Notes: generated from the letters alone by a model not told the origin. Shown: positions 44,350-53,820, counted from the first letter of the stretch. The stretch is DNA of 64,000 bases from Saccharopolyspora phatthalungensis (GCF_014203395.1 NZ_JACHIW010000001.1:5067501-5131500); one strand, 5' to 3'. A program made the numbers and translations.

Positions 44350-44750
44350 CAGTTAGCCTCCTCGACAGGATTGAACACGAACATGAGGTGCCCGCCGTCC
44401 GAGCCCTCCACCGGGCGAGCGCCCAACCGCACGGGAAGGCCGATCGCCACGGCGGCGGGGTCGCCCCCCTCAATGCGGGACAACACGCGGACCTCGTCGT
44501 CCGGCAGGTCAACGCAGGCGAGGACGTAGGGCGTGGTCAGCCCGGGCGGTGCTTGCCGAACGACGGTGTAGGAATAAACGGTGCCCTGCCGCGACAACTC
44601 GACCGGGTGCTCCTCGTTGGCCTCGCCACACCTCGGACAGACATCGCGCGGTGGAAACACCTTTCCGGCACACATCGGGCACCGCGAGCCGAGCAGCGTG
44701 GGCGGATCCGGGTGGAAAACGTCCGGTCGAAACGAAACGTCGTGCATCAT
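44349..44750 (-). CDS. Zn-ribbon/OB-fold DUF35 acyl-CoA-associated protein
   Basis: 133 residues. A rubredoxin-like zinc ribbon near the start (Cys24, Cys27, Cys38 and Cys41, in RCPMCAGK and VCPRCGE) precedes an OB fold (GTVYSYTVVRQAPPGL, YVLACVDLPD). Such proteins partner SCP2-type thiolases and acyl-CoA enzymes such as ChsH2. Its stop touches the thiolase start, which supports a complex. Confidence 0.88.
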   Translation of the reverse strand: MMHDVSFRPDVFHPDPPTLLGSRCPMCAGKVFPPRDVCPRCGEANEEHPVELSRQGTVYSYTVVRQAPPGLTTPYVLACVDLPDDEVRVLSRIEGGDPAAVAIGLPVRLGARPVEGSDGGHLMFVFNPVEEAN

Positions 44751-44762
44751 GAAACCCTTCGG

Positions 44763-45965
44763 TCAGATCGCGTTGGCCTCGCGCCATCGCGCCAGGTCGT
44801 CGCTGGTCGCCCCGGCCAGGTCCCGCAGCACGCGCTCGCTGTCGGAGCCGAGTTGAGGTGCCGAGCCCTGCGCCGGCGGGTCGTATCCGGTGAGCATCGC
44901 CGGAGTCCGGATCATCCGCCGCCTTCCGGCGACCGGGTCGTCGATGTCGAGGAACATCTCGCGTGCGGACAGGTGGGGGCATTCGTAGACCTCTTGCACC
45001 GTCTGGACCTCGCCTGCCGGTAGACCGAATCCCGAAAACCTGGACACGATTTCGGCTCGGCTCCGGCAACGGGTCCACTTCTCCGCCTCGGGACGGATCA
45101 CGTGCGAGAAGTTCTCCGCCCGGGCCAGCACGCTGTCGAGCTTCGGATGGTCGAGCAGGTCTTCGCGCTCGATCGCCAGGCACATCCGCCGCCACATCTC
45201 ATCGGTCGGGATGATCAGCGCGACATGCCCGTCGCGGGCCTGTAGCGTCCCAAGCGCGGCGTACCGATCGACACCCGTTCGACGCGGCTGGCGGGTGAAG
45301 TCCCACAGCATCAGCTCCCGTTCCAGCAGCGACGCCGTGGAGTCATACATGCTCTGGTCCACGAAGCACCCTCGCCCGGTTAGCTGCCGGCCGTGCAGTG
45401 CCGCCAGGATCGAGGCGACCGCATGTACGGCGGTGAAGACATCGGCGAACCCGGTCACGGTCGGCAGTGGTGGTCCGTCGGGCTCTCCCGAGACCGCCAT
45501 GAGCCCGCTCATCGCTTGGATCGCCGTGTCGAAGGCGGGGCGGTCGGAATACTGGCCGCGACGCTGCGGCCAACGACCATATCCACTGATCGCACAGTAG
45601 ATCAGCTGATCATTGTCGCGACGGAGGACGTCCTGCCCGATGCCGAGGCGATCAACGGCGCCCGGGCGGAGGTTTTCGACGATGACGTCCGCCCGGGCAG
45701 CGATCGTACGGTAGATCTCCCGGCCTTCTTCCGCGGCGAGGTTCAGCGTCACCGACCGCTTGTTGCGGTTGTAGCTCAAGAATCCGCCGCTGAGGCGACC
45801 GCCGTCTGCCTCGATGAGCGGATCGTAGGAGCGGCGGGGATCACCGATACCAGGCCGTTCAATCTTGATCACGTCGGCGCCCAGGTCGGCGAGCATCATG
45901 GCGCAGTACGGTGCGGCGATGTACTGCCCCAGCTCCACGACCGTCAGCCCTTCGAGTGGCCTCAT
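44763..45965 (-). CDS. CaiB/BaiF family III CoA-transferase
   Basis: 400 residues from ATG 45965, which overlaps the stop of the alcohol dehydrogenase by 4 bases. Characteristic parts are LEGLTVVELGQYIAAPYCAM, LADLGADVIKIERPG, SYNRNKRSVTLNL, VENLRPGAVDRLG and the catalytic Asp in CFVDQSMYDS. It moves CoA from a donor thioester to a free carboxylate, probably the acid formed by the aldehyde dehydrogenase of the same operon. Confidence 0.92.
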   Translation of the reverse strand: MRPLEGLTVVELGQYIAAPYCAMMLADLGADVIKIERPGIGDPRRSYDPLIEADGGRLSGGFLSYNRNKRSVTLNLAAEEGREIYRTIAARADVIVENLRPGAVDRLGIGQDVLRRDNDQLIYCAISGYGRWPQRRGQYSDRPAFDTAIQAMSGLMAVSGEPDGPPLPTVTGFADVFTAVHAVASILAALHGRQLTGRGCFVDQSMYDSTASLLERELMLWDFTRQPRRTGVDRYAALGTLQARDGHVALIIPTDEMWRRMCLAIEREDLLDHPKLDSVLARAENFSHVIRPEAEKWTRCRSRAEIVSRFSGFGLPAGEVQTVQEVYECPHLSAREMFLDIDDPVAGRRRMIRTPAMLTGYDPPAQGSAPQLGSDSERVLRDLAGATSDDLARWREANAI

Positions 45966-47110
45966 GCCGGCGCCTTCGGCTGCTTGGCGTGCGGCACGAG
46001 CACCGGCTTGATGTCCAGCTGGGCACGCATCCGCGTCAGCGCCTCGGTCGCTTCCTCCAGCGAGTACCGATTCGGCACCAGTGCGCCGAAATCGTAGCGA
46101 TCCCGGGTGACGCGCATGAACTGCAGCGCCTTGTGGTACTCGGCGATGTGCCCGGACCAGGTGCCCATGATCGTCAGCTGCTGACGGGTGATGAATCCGG
46201 GCCGGACTGGGACTTCCTTGCCCGGTCCGTCGATCTGCCCGGTCACCATGTACCTGCCGCCCTCCTTGATCATTCCGAGTCCCTCGGTGAATGCGCTGCG
46301 AGCACCGGAGAACTCGAAGACCAGATCGGCACCGCGGCCGCCGAGCCGCTCCCGAACGGCGTCGACCCGGTCCTGCGGGTTCGGCACCTGCTCGATGGAG
46401 ATGACGTCCGTCGCGCCGAACTTCGTCGCGATCTTGAGCCGGTCCTCCGGCGCCCCGATCGTGATGATCCGGCCCGCCCCCAGGTGATCGGCCAAGGCGG
46501 TCGCGAACAAGCCAAGCGGGCCCGATCCCTGGATCACGACCGTCTCCCACGGATTCAGGCGGCCGATGCGGTCGAAGGAATGCACGACGGTGCGCAGCGC
46601 GCAGCTGGCCGCGGACGCCCATTCCGTCGGCACCTCGTCCGGCACCTTCACTCGCCCCGAGTTCGGAAACACGTAGCAGTACTCCGCGAAGCCTCCCACT
46701 AGATACGGCGGCCTGGCACAGGTGGTGAACATGTAGTACTGCCGGTTGGTGCACAACGTCGGCTGGTTGTCCAGCCGGCAATGATCGCACTGGTTGCAGG
46801 ACGCATGCGTGAAGCAGATGCGATCACCTTCGACGAGCGGTCGGCCGAAGGTGTCCCGGTCCGCGTCCGGGCCGATCGCGACCACGCTGCCGACCATCTC
46901 GTGGCCGGGGATCACGGGCAGGTTCAGCGCCTGGCTACCAGCCAAGGAACCGTCCCACAGGTGCAGATCGGAGCCGCACACGGTGGCGGCCTCGATCTTG
47001 ACCAGCAACGCACCCGGCTCCAGCTCTTGCGGGACCGGCAGCTCCTGCACCTCAAGCGGCGCACCGTGCTCGGTCAGCACGGCCGCGCGGCTCACTTTCG
47101 GAATGCTCAT
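45962..47110 (-). CDS. Zinc-dependent MDR alcohol dehydrogenase
   Basis: 382 residues. Catalytic zinc ligands are Cys in TVCGSDLHLW and the His-Glu pair in PGHEMVG; the structural zinc loop has four Cys in CNQCDHCRLDNQPTLC. The NAD motif QGSGPLGLFATALAD is followed by SFDR-type helices. It oxidises an alcohol to the aldehyde used by the neighbouring dehydrogenase at 47125, from which it is 14 bases away. Confidence 0.9.
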   Translation of the reverse strand: MSIPKVSRAAVLTEHGAPLEVQELPVPQELEPGALLVKIEAATVCGSDLHLWDGSLAGSQALNLPVIPGHEMVGSVVAIGPDADRDTFGRPLVEGDRICFTHASCNQCDHCRLDNQPTLCTNRQYYMFTTCARPPYLVGGFAEYCYVFPNSGRVKVPDEVPTEWASAASCALRTVVHSFDRIGRLNPWETVVIQGSGPLGLFATALADHLGAGRIITIGAPEDRLKIATKFGATDVISIEQVPNPQDRVDAVRERLGGRGADLVFEFSGARSAFTEGLGMIKEGGRYMVTGQIDGPGKEVPVRPGFITRQQLTIMGTWSGHIAEYHKALQFMRVTRDRYDFGALVPNRYSLEEATEALTRMRAQLDIKPVLVPHAKQPKAPA

Positions 47111-47124
47111 GTCAGGTTATCTCC

Positions 47125-48618
47125 TCAGCCGAGCTTGAACGGATCGCGACTGGCGCCGGTCAGTTCGACCCACACCGATTTCGTTTGCAGATACGCATCC
47201 AGGCCTTCGATCCCGTTCTCCCGGCCGATGCCGCTCTGCCGGAACCCGCCGTAGGGAACGTTGTAGGCGAGGACGCGGTAGGAGTTGATCCAGATCGACC
47301 CGGCGTGGATCTGGTGTGCCATCCGGTGGGCACGCTGGATATCGCGAGTCCAGACGGCGGCCGCCAGCCCGTAGCTGGTGTCATTGGCGATGCGAACGGC
47401 CTCGTCTTCGGTGTCGAATGGAATTACCGACAGTACGGGGCCGAAGATCTCTTCCCGCGCCACGCGCATGTCGTTGTGCACCTCGGTGAGGATGGTCGGC
47501 TCGAAGAAGTAGCCATCCCGCAGGTTCGCGGAGTTCGGCCGCTTGCCCCCGCATACCAGCGAGGCACCCTCGGTACGAGCGATGTCCACATAGGAGCATA
47601 CTTTGTCCAGCTGCTCGGCGAACGCGATCGGGCCGACCTCGGTCTCCATCAGCAGCGGATCTCCCAGCTTGATGCTTTGTATCCGGCGGACGAGACGATC
47701 GACGAGTTCGTCGTGCAATTCGCGGGCCACCAGCAACCGGCTGCCCGCGATGCAGGTCTGCCCGGTCGCCGCGAAGATGCCCGCCAGCACGCCGTTCATC
47801 GCGGCGTCGAGGTCCGCGTCCGCACACACGATGTTCGGCGACTTCCCGCCGAGTTCCAGGGTCACATCGGCGATGTGATCGGCAGCGGACTTCATCACCG
47901 CAGTGCCGGTCGCGGTCGACCCGGTGAAAGTCACCTTCGCGACGCCGGGATCGGCCGCCAGCGCGGCTCCGGTTTCGCCCCCGCCGGTGACCACGTTGAA
48001 CACCCCGTCCGGAAAGCCCGCCTCGGCAACGAGTTCCGCGAACCGCAGGGTCGACATGGGGGTCTGTTCCGCAGGCTTGGCCACGAAGGTGCATCCGGCG
48101 GCTAGGGCCGGCGCGAGCTTGCTCGCCAGCAGGTACAGCGGGCTGTTCCACGGCAGAATGGCCGCGACGACCCCGATCGGCTCTCGCCGGGTGTAGGTGA
48201 AGAAGTTGGTGTGCGGCGACGGGATTGTCGCGCCGTGGATCTTGTCGGCCGCACCCGCGAAGTAATCGTAGGTTGCGGGCATCCCCTGCAGCTGACCGCG
48301 AGTCTCGCGAATAACCTTGCCGTTGTCGGTCGTTTCGATGGTCGCCAGCTCTTCGGCGTGCTCGCCGATCAGGTCCGCCAGCCTTCGGATGAGGTCACCG
48401 CGCTGGGTGGCGGACATCTTTGCCCACGGTCCTTCAAGCGCGCGTTCGGCGGCCTGCACCGCCTTGCGCACGTCGGCAGGTCCGGCCAGCGGAGCACTAG
48501 CCCACGGCCGCCCCGTGAACGGGTTGACGGTTTCGAACCTCTCCCCCGTCTCGGCTTCCATCCAGGTGTTGCCGATGTACATCTGGCAATGGCGCAGTTC
48601 GGTGCTTGGCACGACCAT
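47125..48618 (-). CDS. NAD(P)-dependent aldehyde dehydrogenase
   Basis: 497 residues, first gene of the minus-strand operon 48618-43204. The catalytic Glu is in TLELGGKSPNIV and the nucleophile Cys in GQTCIAGSR; AAILPWNSPLYLLASKLAPA and FTGSTATGTAVM complete the fold. The residue after the cysteine and the length fit the betaine/hydroxymuconic-semialdehyde type group. A GntR-type operator lies 216 bp upstream. Confidence 0.93.
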   Translation of the reverse strand: MVVPSTELRHCQMYIGNTWMEAETGERFETVNPFTGRPWASAPLAGPADVRKAVQAAERALEGPWAKMSATQRGDLIRRLADLIGEHAEELATIETTDNGKVIRETRGQLQGMPATYDYFAGAADKIHGATIPSPHTNFFTYTRREPIGVVAAILPWNSPLYLLASKLAPALAAGCTFVAKPAEQTPMSTLRFAELVAEAGFPDGVFNVVTGGGETGAALAADPGVAKVTFTGSTATGTAVMKSAADHIADVTLELGGKSPNIVCADADLDAAMNGVLAGIFAATGQTCIAGSRLLVARELHDELVDRLVRRIQSIKLGDPLLMETEVGPIAFAEQLDKVCSYVDIARTEGASLVCGGKRPNSANLRDGYFFEPTILTEVHNDMRVAREEIFGPVLSVIPFDTEDEAVRIANDTSYGLAAAVWTRDIQRAHRMAHQIHAGSIWINSYRVLAYNVPYGGFRQSGIGRENGIEGLDAYLQTKSVWVELTGASRDPFKLG

Positions 48619-48833
48619 ATGTCCTCATCACTCGTTTCCGCGACGCCGTCGCGTCACGCTCCTCGTCCGTCCAGCCGCATGCCGGTCGCCCCTGGATGCG
48701 GGGCGCTCCGTAGCTGGCGCGGTCCGGTACGGCTTCGTTCTTTCCGGGTGGTCGCCGCACACCGATGCGCGTCGCGGGGTGTCCGCTTGCGCGGTATCGG
48801 GTGGCCATGCCGACCGGTCGACAGCGAATGATA

Positions 48834-48849
48834 ATTCGTCCGTACAAAT
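48834..48849. promoter_or_regulatory. GntR-type operator upstream of the aldehyde-dehydrogenase operon
   Basis: On the minus strand it reads ATTTGTACGGACGAAT, differing from the site at 42165 in two bases. It lies in the 318-base interval before the operon, which otherwise has no gene. Confidence 0.6.
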
Positions 48850-48936
48850 TTACTTTAGACACCCGGCACAGGACAAGTCAAGCCCAGTAAATCCCACTAG
48901 AAATACTGTTTTCCCACGTCCTGAGCAGGCTGCCCG

Positions 48937-50322
48937 CTACGGCGCTGGGATGGATTCATCCGCATGTATCTTCACTGGACGGCAGGACGGCAGGACGGCG
49001 GCCAGCAGGACCGAAAGGTCGGCAGCGTTAGGGAGGGCGTCGACGGCCGCGAAAAGCCGGTTCAACTGCTCGGCGGTGAGATCCATTTCGGGCAGCAGCC
49101 GCTGGGCGTTTTCGCGCACCCCGTCGCGGCTCCACGACAGTTCCTTGGCCGCGTCATCGATGACGATGCGGACCTGCCTGCCGTCCACCAGCGTCGCCGT
49201 CGCCGCCACAGACTTCGGCGGCTGCGCCGGGTCGGGGATGACAGTGATCCGCCGCATCAGCGACAACACGTCGGGGTCGGCGAAACGCTGCAACGCGGCG
49301 TAGTCAACCTGACCGTGCACCAACGCCGTCGCGACTCCGAAGCTGACGCTCATGAGCGTTTGTGCGACTTCGGTGAATGGCCCGTCATAGCCGACACCCG
49401 GGTAGGTGCCTTCTCGCTCGTTGACCTTGAGGTCCAGCGTCACCACGTCCTGCGCACGAATGCCCTCTTCGCACGCCAGCTTCGCGGCCCCCAGCGCCGG
49501 GATCTGGTTGAAGGCGCAGACGGGGAAGGGCTTGAACGTTACGTCCAGGATCCGCCACTCGGCCCCGAGCCGATCCGCGAGGCAGCCGGGTTTCTCGGCC
49601 CCGCGCGCGAAGGAGTCGATGAAGCCGGCCCGGCCCTCCAGCGCGTGCACGGAGCCACGGGCGCCCTGGCGTGCCAGCAGGGCCGCCATCAGCCCGTTGG
49701 CTGCCGCCACGCCACCCTGGTAGTGCCATTCGTCAGTGCCGGCCGCGAAGGTTTCGCTCGTTCCTCCTGCGAAGGCGGCTGCCAACGCCAGCGCCGAGGT
49801 TGTTTTCGGCCGGTCGAGTCCGAAGACACGTGCGGCCGCCGCCGCGGCAGCCAGCGGCCCGTAGAGGCCCGTGGCCCGGAACGGTGGCGTCGTTAGCTCC
49901 GTCAGCGGATCGGAGACCGCCGTTGCGACCTCGTACCCCGCGATCATCCCGGCCAAGAAGGTAGCGCCATCCGCTTCCGCGTTTTCCGCCGCCGCTAGCG
50001 CGGCCGGAATCGTGACGATCCCTGGGTGGAACGTGCCGTGCGTGTCCTCCTGGGCGCGCGCATGAAGTAGTGCGCTGTTGGCGAAGGCGGCCGGGACGGC
50101 ACCAGCGCGCCCGCCTGTGGTGAGCAGGTGTGCCGAGCCGCCCGCGCCTCCGTCGTACACCGCCGCCTCTGCCGTTTCGCCGAACCCGATGTCCCGGCCC
50201 GCGATTCCGACGACGAGGCCGTGGAGCAGGCAGTCTTGTGCTCGCGCCACCACTGCCGCCGGTACCGACGCGAGGTCGAGCCCCGCCGTGAACTCCGCCA
50301 TCCGCTGGATTGCTGTGCTCAT
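48937..50322 (-). CDS. MmgE/PrpD-family protein
   Basis: 461 residues from ATG 50322, which has a strong AGGAGGG site; longer in-frame starts lack one. The sequence follows the 2-methylcitrate dehydratase / aconitate decarboxylase family: HARAQEDTHGTFHPGIVTIP carries the conserved active-site Asp-His pair, then ATGLYGPLAAAAAAARVFGL and KPFPVCAFNQIPALGAA. Members dehydrate or decarboxylate tricarboxylic acids or related hydroxy acids. It is transcribed separately but carries the same operator upstream. Confidence 0.9.
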   Translation of the reverse strand: MSTAIQRMAEFTAGLDLASVPAAVVARAQDCLLHGLVVGIAGRDIGFGETAEAAVYDGGAGGSAHLLTTGGRAGAVPAAFANSALLHARAQEDTHGTFHPGIVTIPAALAAAENAEADGATFLAGMIAGYEVATAVSDPLTELTTPPFRATGLYGPLAAAAAAARVFGLDRPKTTSALALAAAFAGGTSETFAAGTDEWHYQGGVAAANGLMAALLARQGARGSVHALEGRAGFIDSFARGAEKPGCLADRLGAEWRILDVTFKPFPVCAFNQIPALGAAKLACEEGIRAQDVVTLDLKVNEREGTYPGVGYDGPFTEVAQTLMSVSFGVATALVHGQVDYAALQRFADPDVLSLMRRITVIPDPAQPPKSVAATATLVDGRQVRIVIDDAAKELSWSRDGVRENAQRLLPEMDLTAEQLNRLFAAVDALPNAADLSVLLAAVLPSCRPVKIHADESIPAP

Positions 50323-50634
50323 TCGATAACCCTCCTGCCGCCGAGCGCTCGACTCGGCCGCCCGCACGCAATGACAATCGTGGAATTGCCGTCGCTGACC
50401 GCCGATCGGGCTCCCACGAGCTCGATCAGAGCTGCGTGGTGGTAGGTGGTCCACGGTCGTCGTCCTGGTGGCACGTCCGCGGCGAATGATCAACGCCAGG
50501 CCACGACCGCCGCTGGGCTCGTGGCCCCGCAGGCTCCAGACCACCACCTCACCAAGCGGAAAGCATCGATTTGTACGGCTGTTTCGAGGGACACTAGGGC
50601 AGACAATCCGCCTAGTCAACGCTACTATCGCCCG

Positions 50635-50650
50635 ATAGGTACGGACAAAT
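50635..50650. promoter_or_regulatory. GntR-type operator upstream of the MmgE/PrpD gene
   Basis: ATAGGTACGGACAAAT. Its core GTACGGACAA is identical to that at 42299 and shares GTACGGAC with the site at 48834. It lies about 313 bp before the ATG at 50322, so a long 5' leader or a more distal promoter is implied. Confidence 0.55.
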
Positions 50651-51137
50651 CTAGCTTGTCGAGCCCGGGAGTGCCGGTAGGACTCGGTAGGTCTTCGCTG
50701 CCGTCGGTATCGAACACCGCGACCGCATCGTCACCCGCAGCTTCGTAGGCCATCCCTGCGATCGAGGCCCCCACCATGCCGACGCCGGTGGCAACTCCAG
50801 CGGCCGCATATGCCACCCTGGCCCAAACCGGTTCTTCGCGCTTTACCGGTGGGGCCGCAGGATGGCTGTTGTCAGCGGCAACGCACTCGATCACGCTGAC
50901 GACTACGACGTGTAATCCGCCGGCCTCGGCGAGGTCATCGATAAGCTCGGAGACTTCGCCGAGCAGTACGCTCGGGACAACTGAGCCAGTGACCGCACAG
51001 CGAAGGGGATCGGCCGGGCTACCAAAGTGAGTGCCCGGGTGGCGCTGGCAGCAGGTGGTGTCGCTTTGGCCTCAACGGTAGATTCGACTGGTTTGCTCCA
51101 AGCGAAGACACTGGCGGTCGCCCTGGGTACCGACACT
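50651..51137. other. Gene-poor interval with a possible coding relic
   Basis: No supported gene. On the plus strand, ALDHADDYDV, a TAA stop at 50911, then SAGLGEVIDKLGDFAEQYAR and a TGA near 50980 looks like a small helical (ESX-like) coding relic broken by a stop. The interval separates the catabolic island from the nickel-cofactor operon. Confidence 0.35.
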
Positions 51138-52298
51138 TTAGGATTCCCCTCCCTCCGCGGTGGCCACAGGAACCACGCCGAGCGCATCAGCCGCGACCTG
51201 GCGAGCGGGCATGTTAAGAGCGCGCGCGACGGCCACGACGTCGTCGTGCTCGGGTTTGGCATGCCACGGGCCCTGGTTGACCCGCACCGCGTGGCCGTGT
51301 ACGTCGACGGTTGTCCTCCAGCGCGGGAGAGCGAGGCGGTCAACGGGGTAATGGCGAAGGCCGAGACTTCCGGTCTCCGCAAGCAGAACGCACCCCAGGC
51401 TCTCAATTTGCCTGTCCGCGCACAGTACATGAACCACATGTGCGGGCCGTCCCTTCTTCATCACGGCCGGGGTGATCCAGGCATCGGCTGCCCCGGCTTC
51501 GAGCAGCCTGGTGACTACGTGCCCGAGCACCTCGCCAGTGACGTCGTCAACGTTGGTCTCAATAACCACGTGACTTGCGTCTGGACGCGTTCGCCTGCCC
51601 AGCGTCGCCGGAAGGATGTTGGGGCGGTTCGCGAACACCCGTGTGCCAGCGCCGTAGCCCGTTCCGCACACCTCCATGGCGGGGACCGGACCATAGGTCG
51701 TGCCGAGCGCACCAAGCAGGGCCGCTCCGGTCGGGGTCACGGTCTCACCCTGCACGTCGATGCCTCTCACTTGGGCGCCGCGGAGCAGAGCAAGGGTGGC
51801 GGGAGCCGGTGCCGGCAGGGTCCCGTGAGCGCAGCGGACGGTACCGGCCCCCAGAGAGAGGGGCGCCGACACCACGTCCGTGATGCCGAGGAGGTGGACC
51901 GCGGCGGCGACGCCGACGGTGTCCACGACGGTGTCCAGGCCGCCGATCTCGTGCAAATGGACGTCCTCGGGGCGGCTGTTGTGCAAGGCGGCCTCCACCT
52001 CGGCGATGCCGCGTACCGCGGCGGCGGCGACGTCGGCGACCGGGGCGGGTTGCGCACGGCGCACATGTTCCAGCAACTCGGAGGCGCGGCGTTCGGTCGC
52101 GGTGTCGTCGATCGTCACCACGGCACGAGTACTGACGATCCCGTTGGCCTGGACGTGCTCCACATCGAGTTGCCACCCGCGAAGTCCGGTGCCGGCCACG
52201 GCCTCGCGGATTTCGCCGAGCGGTGCGCCGAGATCGAGCAGTGTGGCCAGCAGCATGTCGCCGGACAGCCCGGAGATCGGGTTGAGCCAGAGAATCAC
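51138..52298 (-). CDS. larC: Nickel insertion protein for the NPN cofactor
   Basis: 386 residues from GTG 52298, overlapping the larB stop by 4 bases. It begins with LNPISGLSGDMLLATLLDLG, the LarC signature, and contains RPEDVHLHEIGGLDTVVD, LPAPAPATLALLRG and, in the C-terminal part, ETNVDDVTGEVLGHV and PAVMKKGRPAHVV. LarC uses CTP to insert nickel into the pincer nucleotide. In Lactiplantibacillus plantarum it is made from two frames by ribosomal frameshifting; here it is one continuous frame. Confidence 0.93.
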   Translation of the reverse strand: MILWLNPISGLSGDMLLATLLDLGAPLGEIREAVAGTGLRGWQLDVEHVQANGIVSTRAVVTIDDTATERRASELLEHVRRAQPAPVADVAAAAVRGIAEVEAALHNSRPEDVHLHEIGGLDTVVDTVGVAAAVHLLGITDVVSAPLSLGAGTVRCAHGTLPAPAPATLALLRGAQVRGIDVQGETVTPTGAALLGALGTTYGPVPAMEVCGTGYGAGTRVFANRPNILPATLGRRTRPDASHVVIETNVDDVTGEVLGHVVTRLLEAGAADAWITPAVMKKGRPAHVVHVLCADRQIESLGCVLLAETGSLGLRHYPVDRLALPRWRTTVDVHGHAVRVNQGPWHAKPEHDDVVAVARALNMPARQVAADALGVVPVATAEGGES

Positions 52299-52978
52299 GG
52301 GCGCTCCCTGGTCGCAGCGTGCGCGAGCCGGTGGGCCGCCATGGCGGCGCCGAAGCCGGAGTCGATGTTGACCACAGTGAGTCCGGCAGCGCATGACGTG
52401 AGCATGGCGAGCAGTGCGGTCAGGCCCTCAAGCGCGGCACCGTAGCCGGTTGAGGTGGGCACCGCGATGACCGGGCAGGCGACCAGCCCCCCGACAGCGC
52501 TGGCCAGCGCCCCCTCCATGCCCGCCACGACGATGACGGTGTCGGCTTCGGCGATGGCATCGGCCTCGGCGAGCAGTCGGTGGATACCGGCTACTCCGAC
52601 GTCGCGGTACAGCCGGACGTCGAGCCCGATCGCCTTGGCGACCGCAGCGGCTTCATGTGCCACCCGCCCGTCAGAAGTGCCGGCGGTGACGATGGCGACG
52701 CGGAACGGTCTTGGTTCAGCCGGTCGCCAGAACAGGATCCCGGCGTCCGCATCGGTGTGGGCTCCGGTCACCCGGTTCCGGATTGCCTCGGCGACGTCCG
52801 GCTCGATCCTCGTCACCAGTACCGGACCGTTGCTCCGGTCGAGCAGGACCTGCACGATCCCGACGATCTCCTCGACGGCCTTTCCCGGTGCGTACACGAC
52901 TTCCGGAAGCCCTTGTCGCCGTTCGCGGTGGGTATCCACCCTGGCGTAGCCGAGATCCGAGAATCCTCTTCCTGGCAT
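52295..52978 (-). CDS. larB: NPN biosynthesis carboxylase/hydrolase
   Basis: 227 residues from ATG 52978, which overlaps the larE stop by 1 base. It has the PurE-like C-terminal domain of LarB: VAIVTAGTSDGRVAHEAAAV, YRDVGVAGIHRLL, VIVVAGMEGALASAVGGLV and VPTSTGYGAALEG. The short N-terminal region carries the DTHRERRQGLPEVVYAPGK motif. LarB carboxylates the pyridine ring of nicotinic acid adenine dinucleotide and cleaves the phosphoanhydride, the first step to the cofactor. Confidence 0.94.
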   Translation of the reverse strand: MPGRGFSDLGYARVDTHRERRQGLPEVVYAPGKAVEEIVGIVQVLLDRSNGPVLVTRIEPDVAEAIRNRVTGAHTDADAGILFWRPAEPRPFRVAIVTAGTSDGRVAHEAAAVAKAIGLDVRLYRDVGVAGIHRLLAEADAIAEADTVIVVAGMEGALASAVGGLVACPVIAVPTSTGYGAALEGLTALLAMLTSCAAGLTVVNIDSGFGAAMAAHRLAHAATRERP

Positions 52979-53820
52979 CACGCGCCTCGCCTCGCGATAG
53001 TCTGCTGCAACACGGTGGGGGCGGACAACAAGACGTTCATTCGCCCCGTGGCGAACCCGCTGAGATCGAGCGAGCAGAACGGGAATCCGGCTGCGCGCAC
53101 GGCGCTGTCGATCTTGTCTCGCTCGCCGATCGCCCGATCGAGTTCCGCAGCTGGCAGCTCGATGCGGGCGACCTGGCCCCCGGCGTGGGCGCGCACTCGG
53201 CAGACCGGGAAGCCCAGATCGTGCAGCGCACGTTCGGCTGTCTCGATGCGGGACAGCAGAGCCGGGGTTACCGGGTCCCCGTAGGCGACTCGGGACGCGA
53301 GGCACGCCGCCGCCGGTTTGGCCGCCGTGCGCAGTCCGAGCCGTTCGCTGGCCTCTCGTACCTGCTGCTTGGTGAACCCGGCGTCGACAAGCGGCGCGAT
53401 CGAACCGCGTTCGGCGGCCGCACGCTGTCCGGGCCGATGGTCGCCGAGGTCGTCGAGATTCGTGCCCAGCGCGATGCGCGCGTCCAGCGCCGTCGCCAGC
53501 GGACGCAGGGCGTCGAACAGCGCCGATTTGCAGTGGTAGCAGCGGTTCTCGCCATTCGCGATGTAGTCAGGGCGCTCGGCTTCATCGGTGCACACTTCGA
53601 GGTGGGCGATGTCGTGGTCGACGGCGAAAGCCCTTGCGGCACGGCGCTCGGCAGCCGGAAGACTTGGCGAGACGGCTGTGACGGCCAGCGCTGCGGGGCC
53701 CAGCACATCGCGTGCGACAGCGGCCAGCAGCGCCGAGTCGACTCCCCCCGAGTAGGCGACGATGAGGCGCCGCTCCTGGGCCAGTCGACTGCGCAAGGCC
53801 GACAGCAGGCTTTTGATCAT
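52978..53820 (-). CDS. larE: Sacrificial sulfur transferase for the NPN cofactor
   Basis: 280 residues. The PP-loop SGGVDS (residues 24-29) activates the substrate carboxylates as AMP esters, ENRCYHCKSALF follows, and Cys173 in AAACLASRVAYG corresponds to the sacrificial cysteine that gives up its sulfur and becomes dehydroalanine. Because that Cys is present, this is the sacrificial type rather than a cluster-dependent type (inference). It overlaps the glycerate kinase by 4 bases. Confidence 0.94.
   Translation of the reverse strand: MIKSLLSALRSRLAQERRLIVAYSGGVDSALLAAVARDVLGPAALAVTAVSPSLPAAERRAARAFAVDHDIAHLEVCTDEAERPDYIANGENRCYHCKSALFDALRPLATALDARIALGTNLDDLGDHRPGQRAAAERGSIAPLVDAGFTKQQVREASERLGLRTAAKPAAACLASRVAYGDPVTPALLSRIETAERALHDLGFPVCRVRAHAGGQVARIELPAAELDRAIGERDKIDSAVRAAGFPFCSLDLSGFATGRMNVLLSAPTVLQQTIARRGA

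Noticed and set aside
50625..50894. An 89-codon minus-strand frame with an Ala/Gly-rich hydrophobic stretch
   Set aside because: It covers the GntR-type operator at 50635-50650, has no clear ribosome site, and resembles low-complexity reading of GC-rich DNA.
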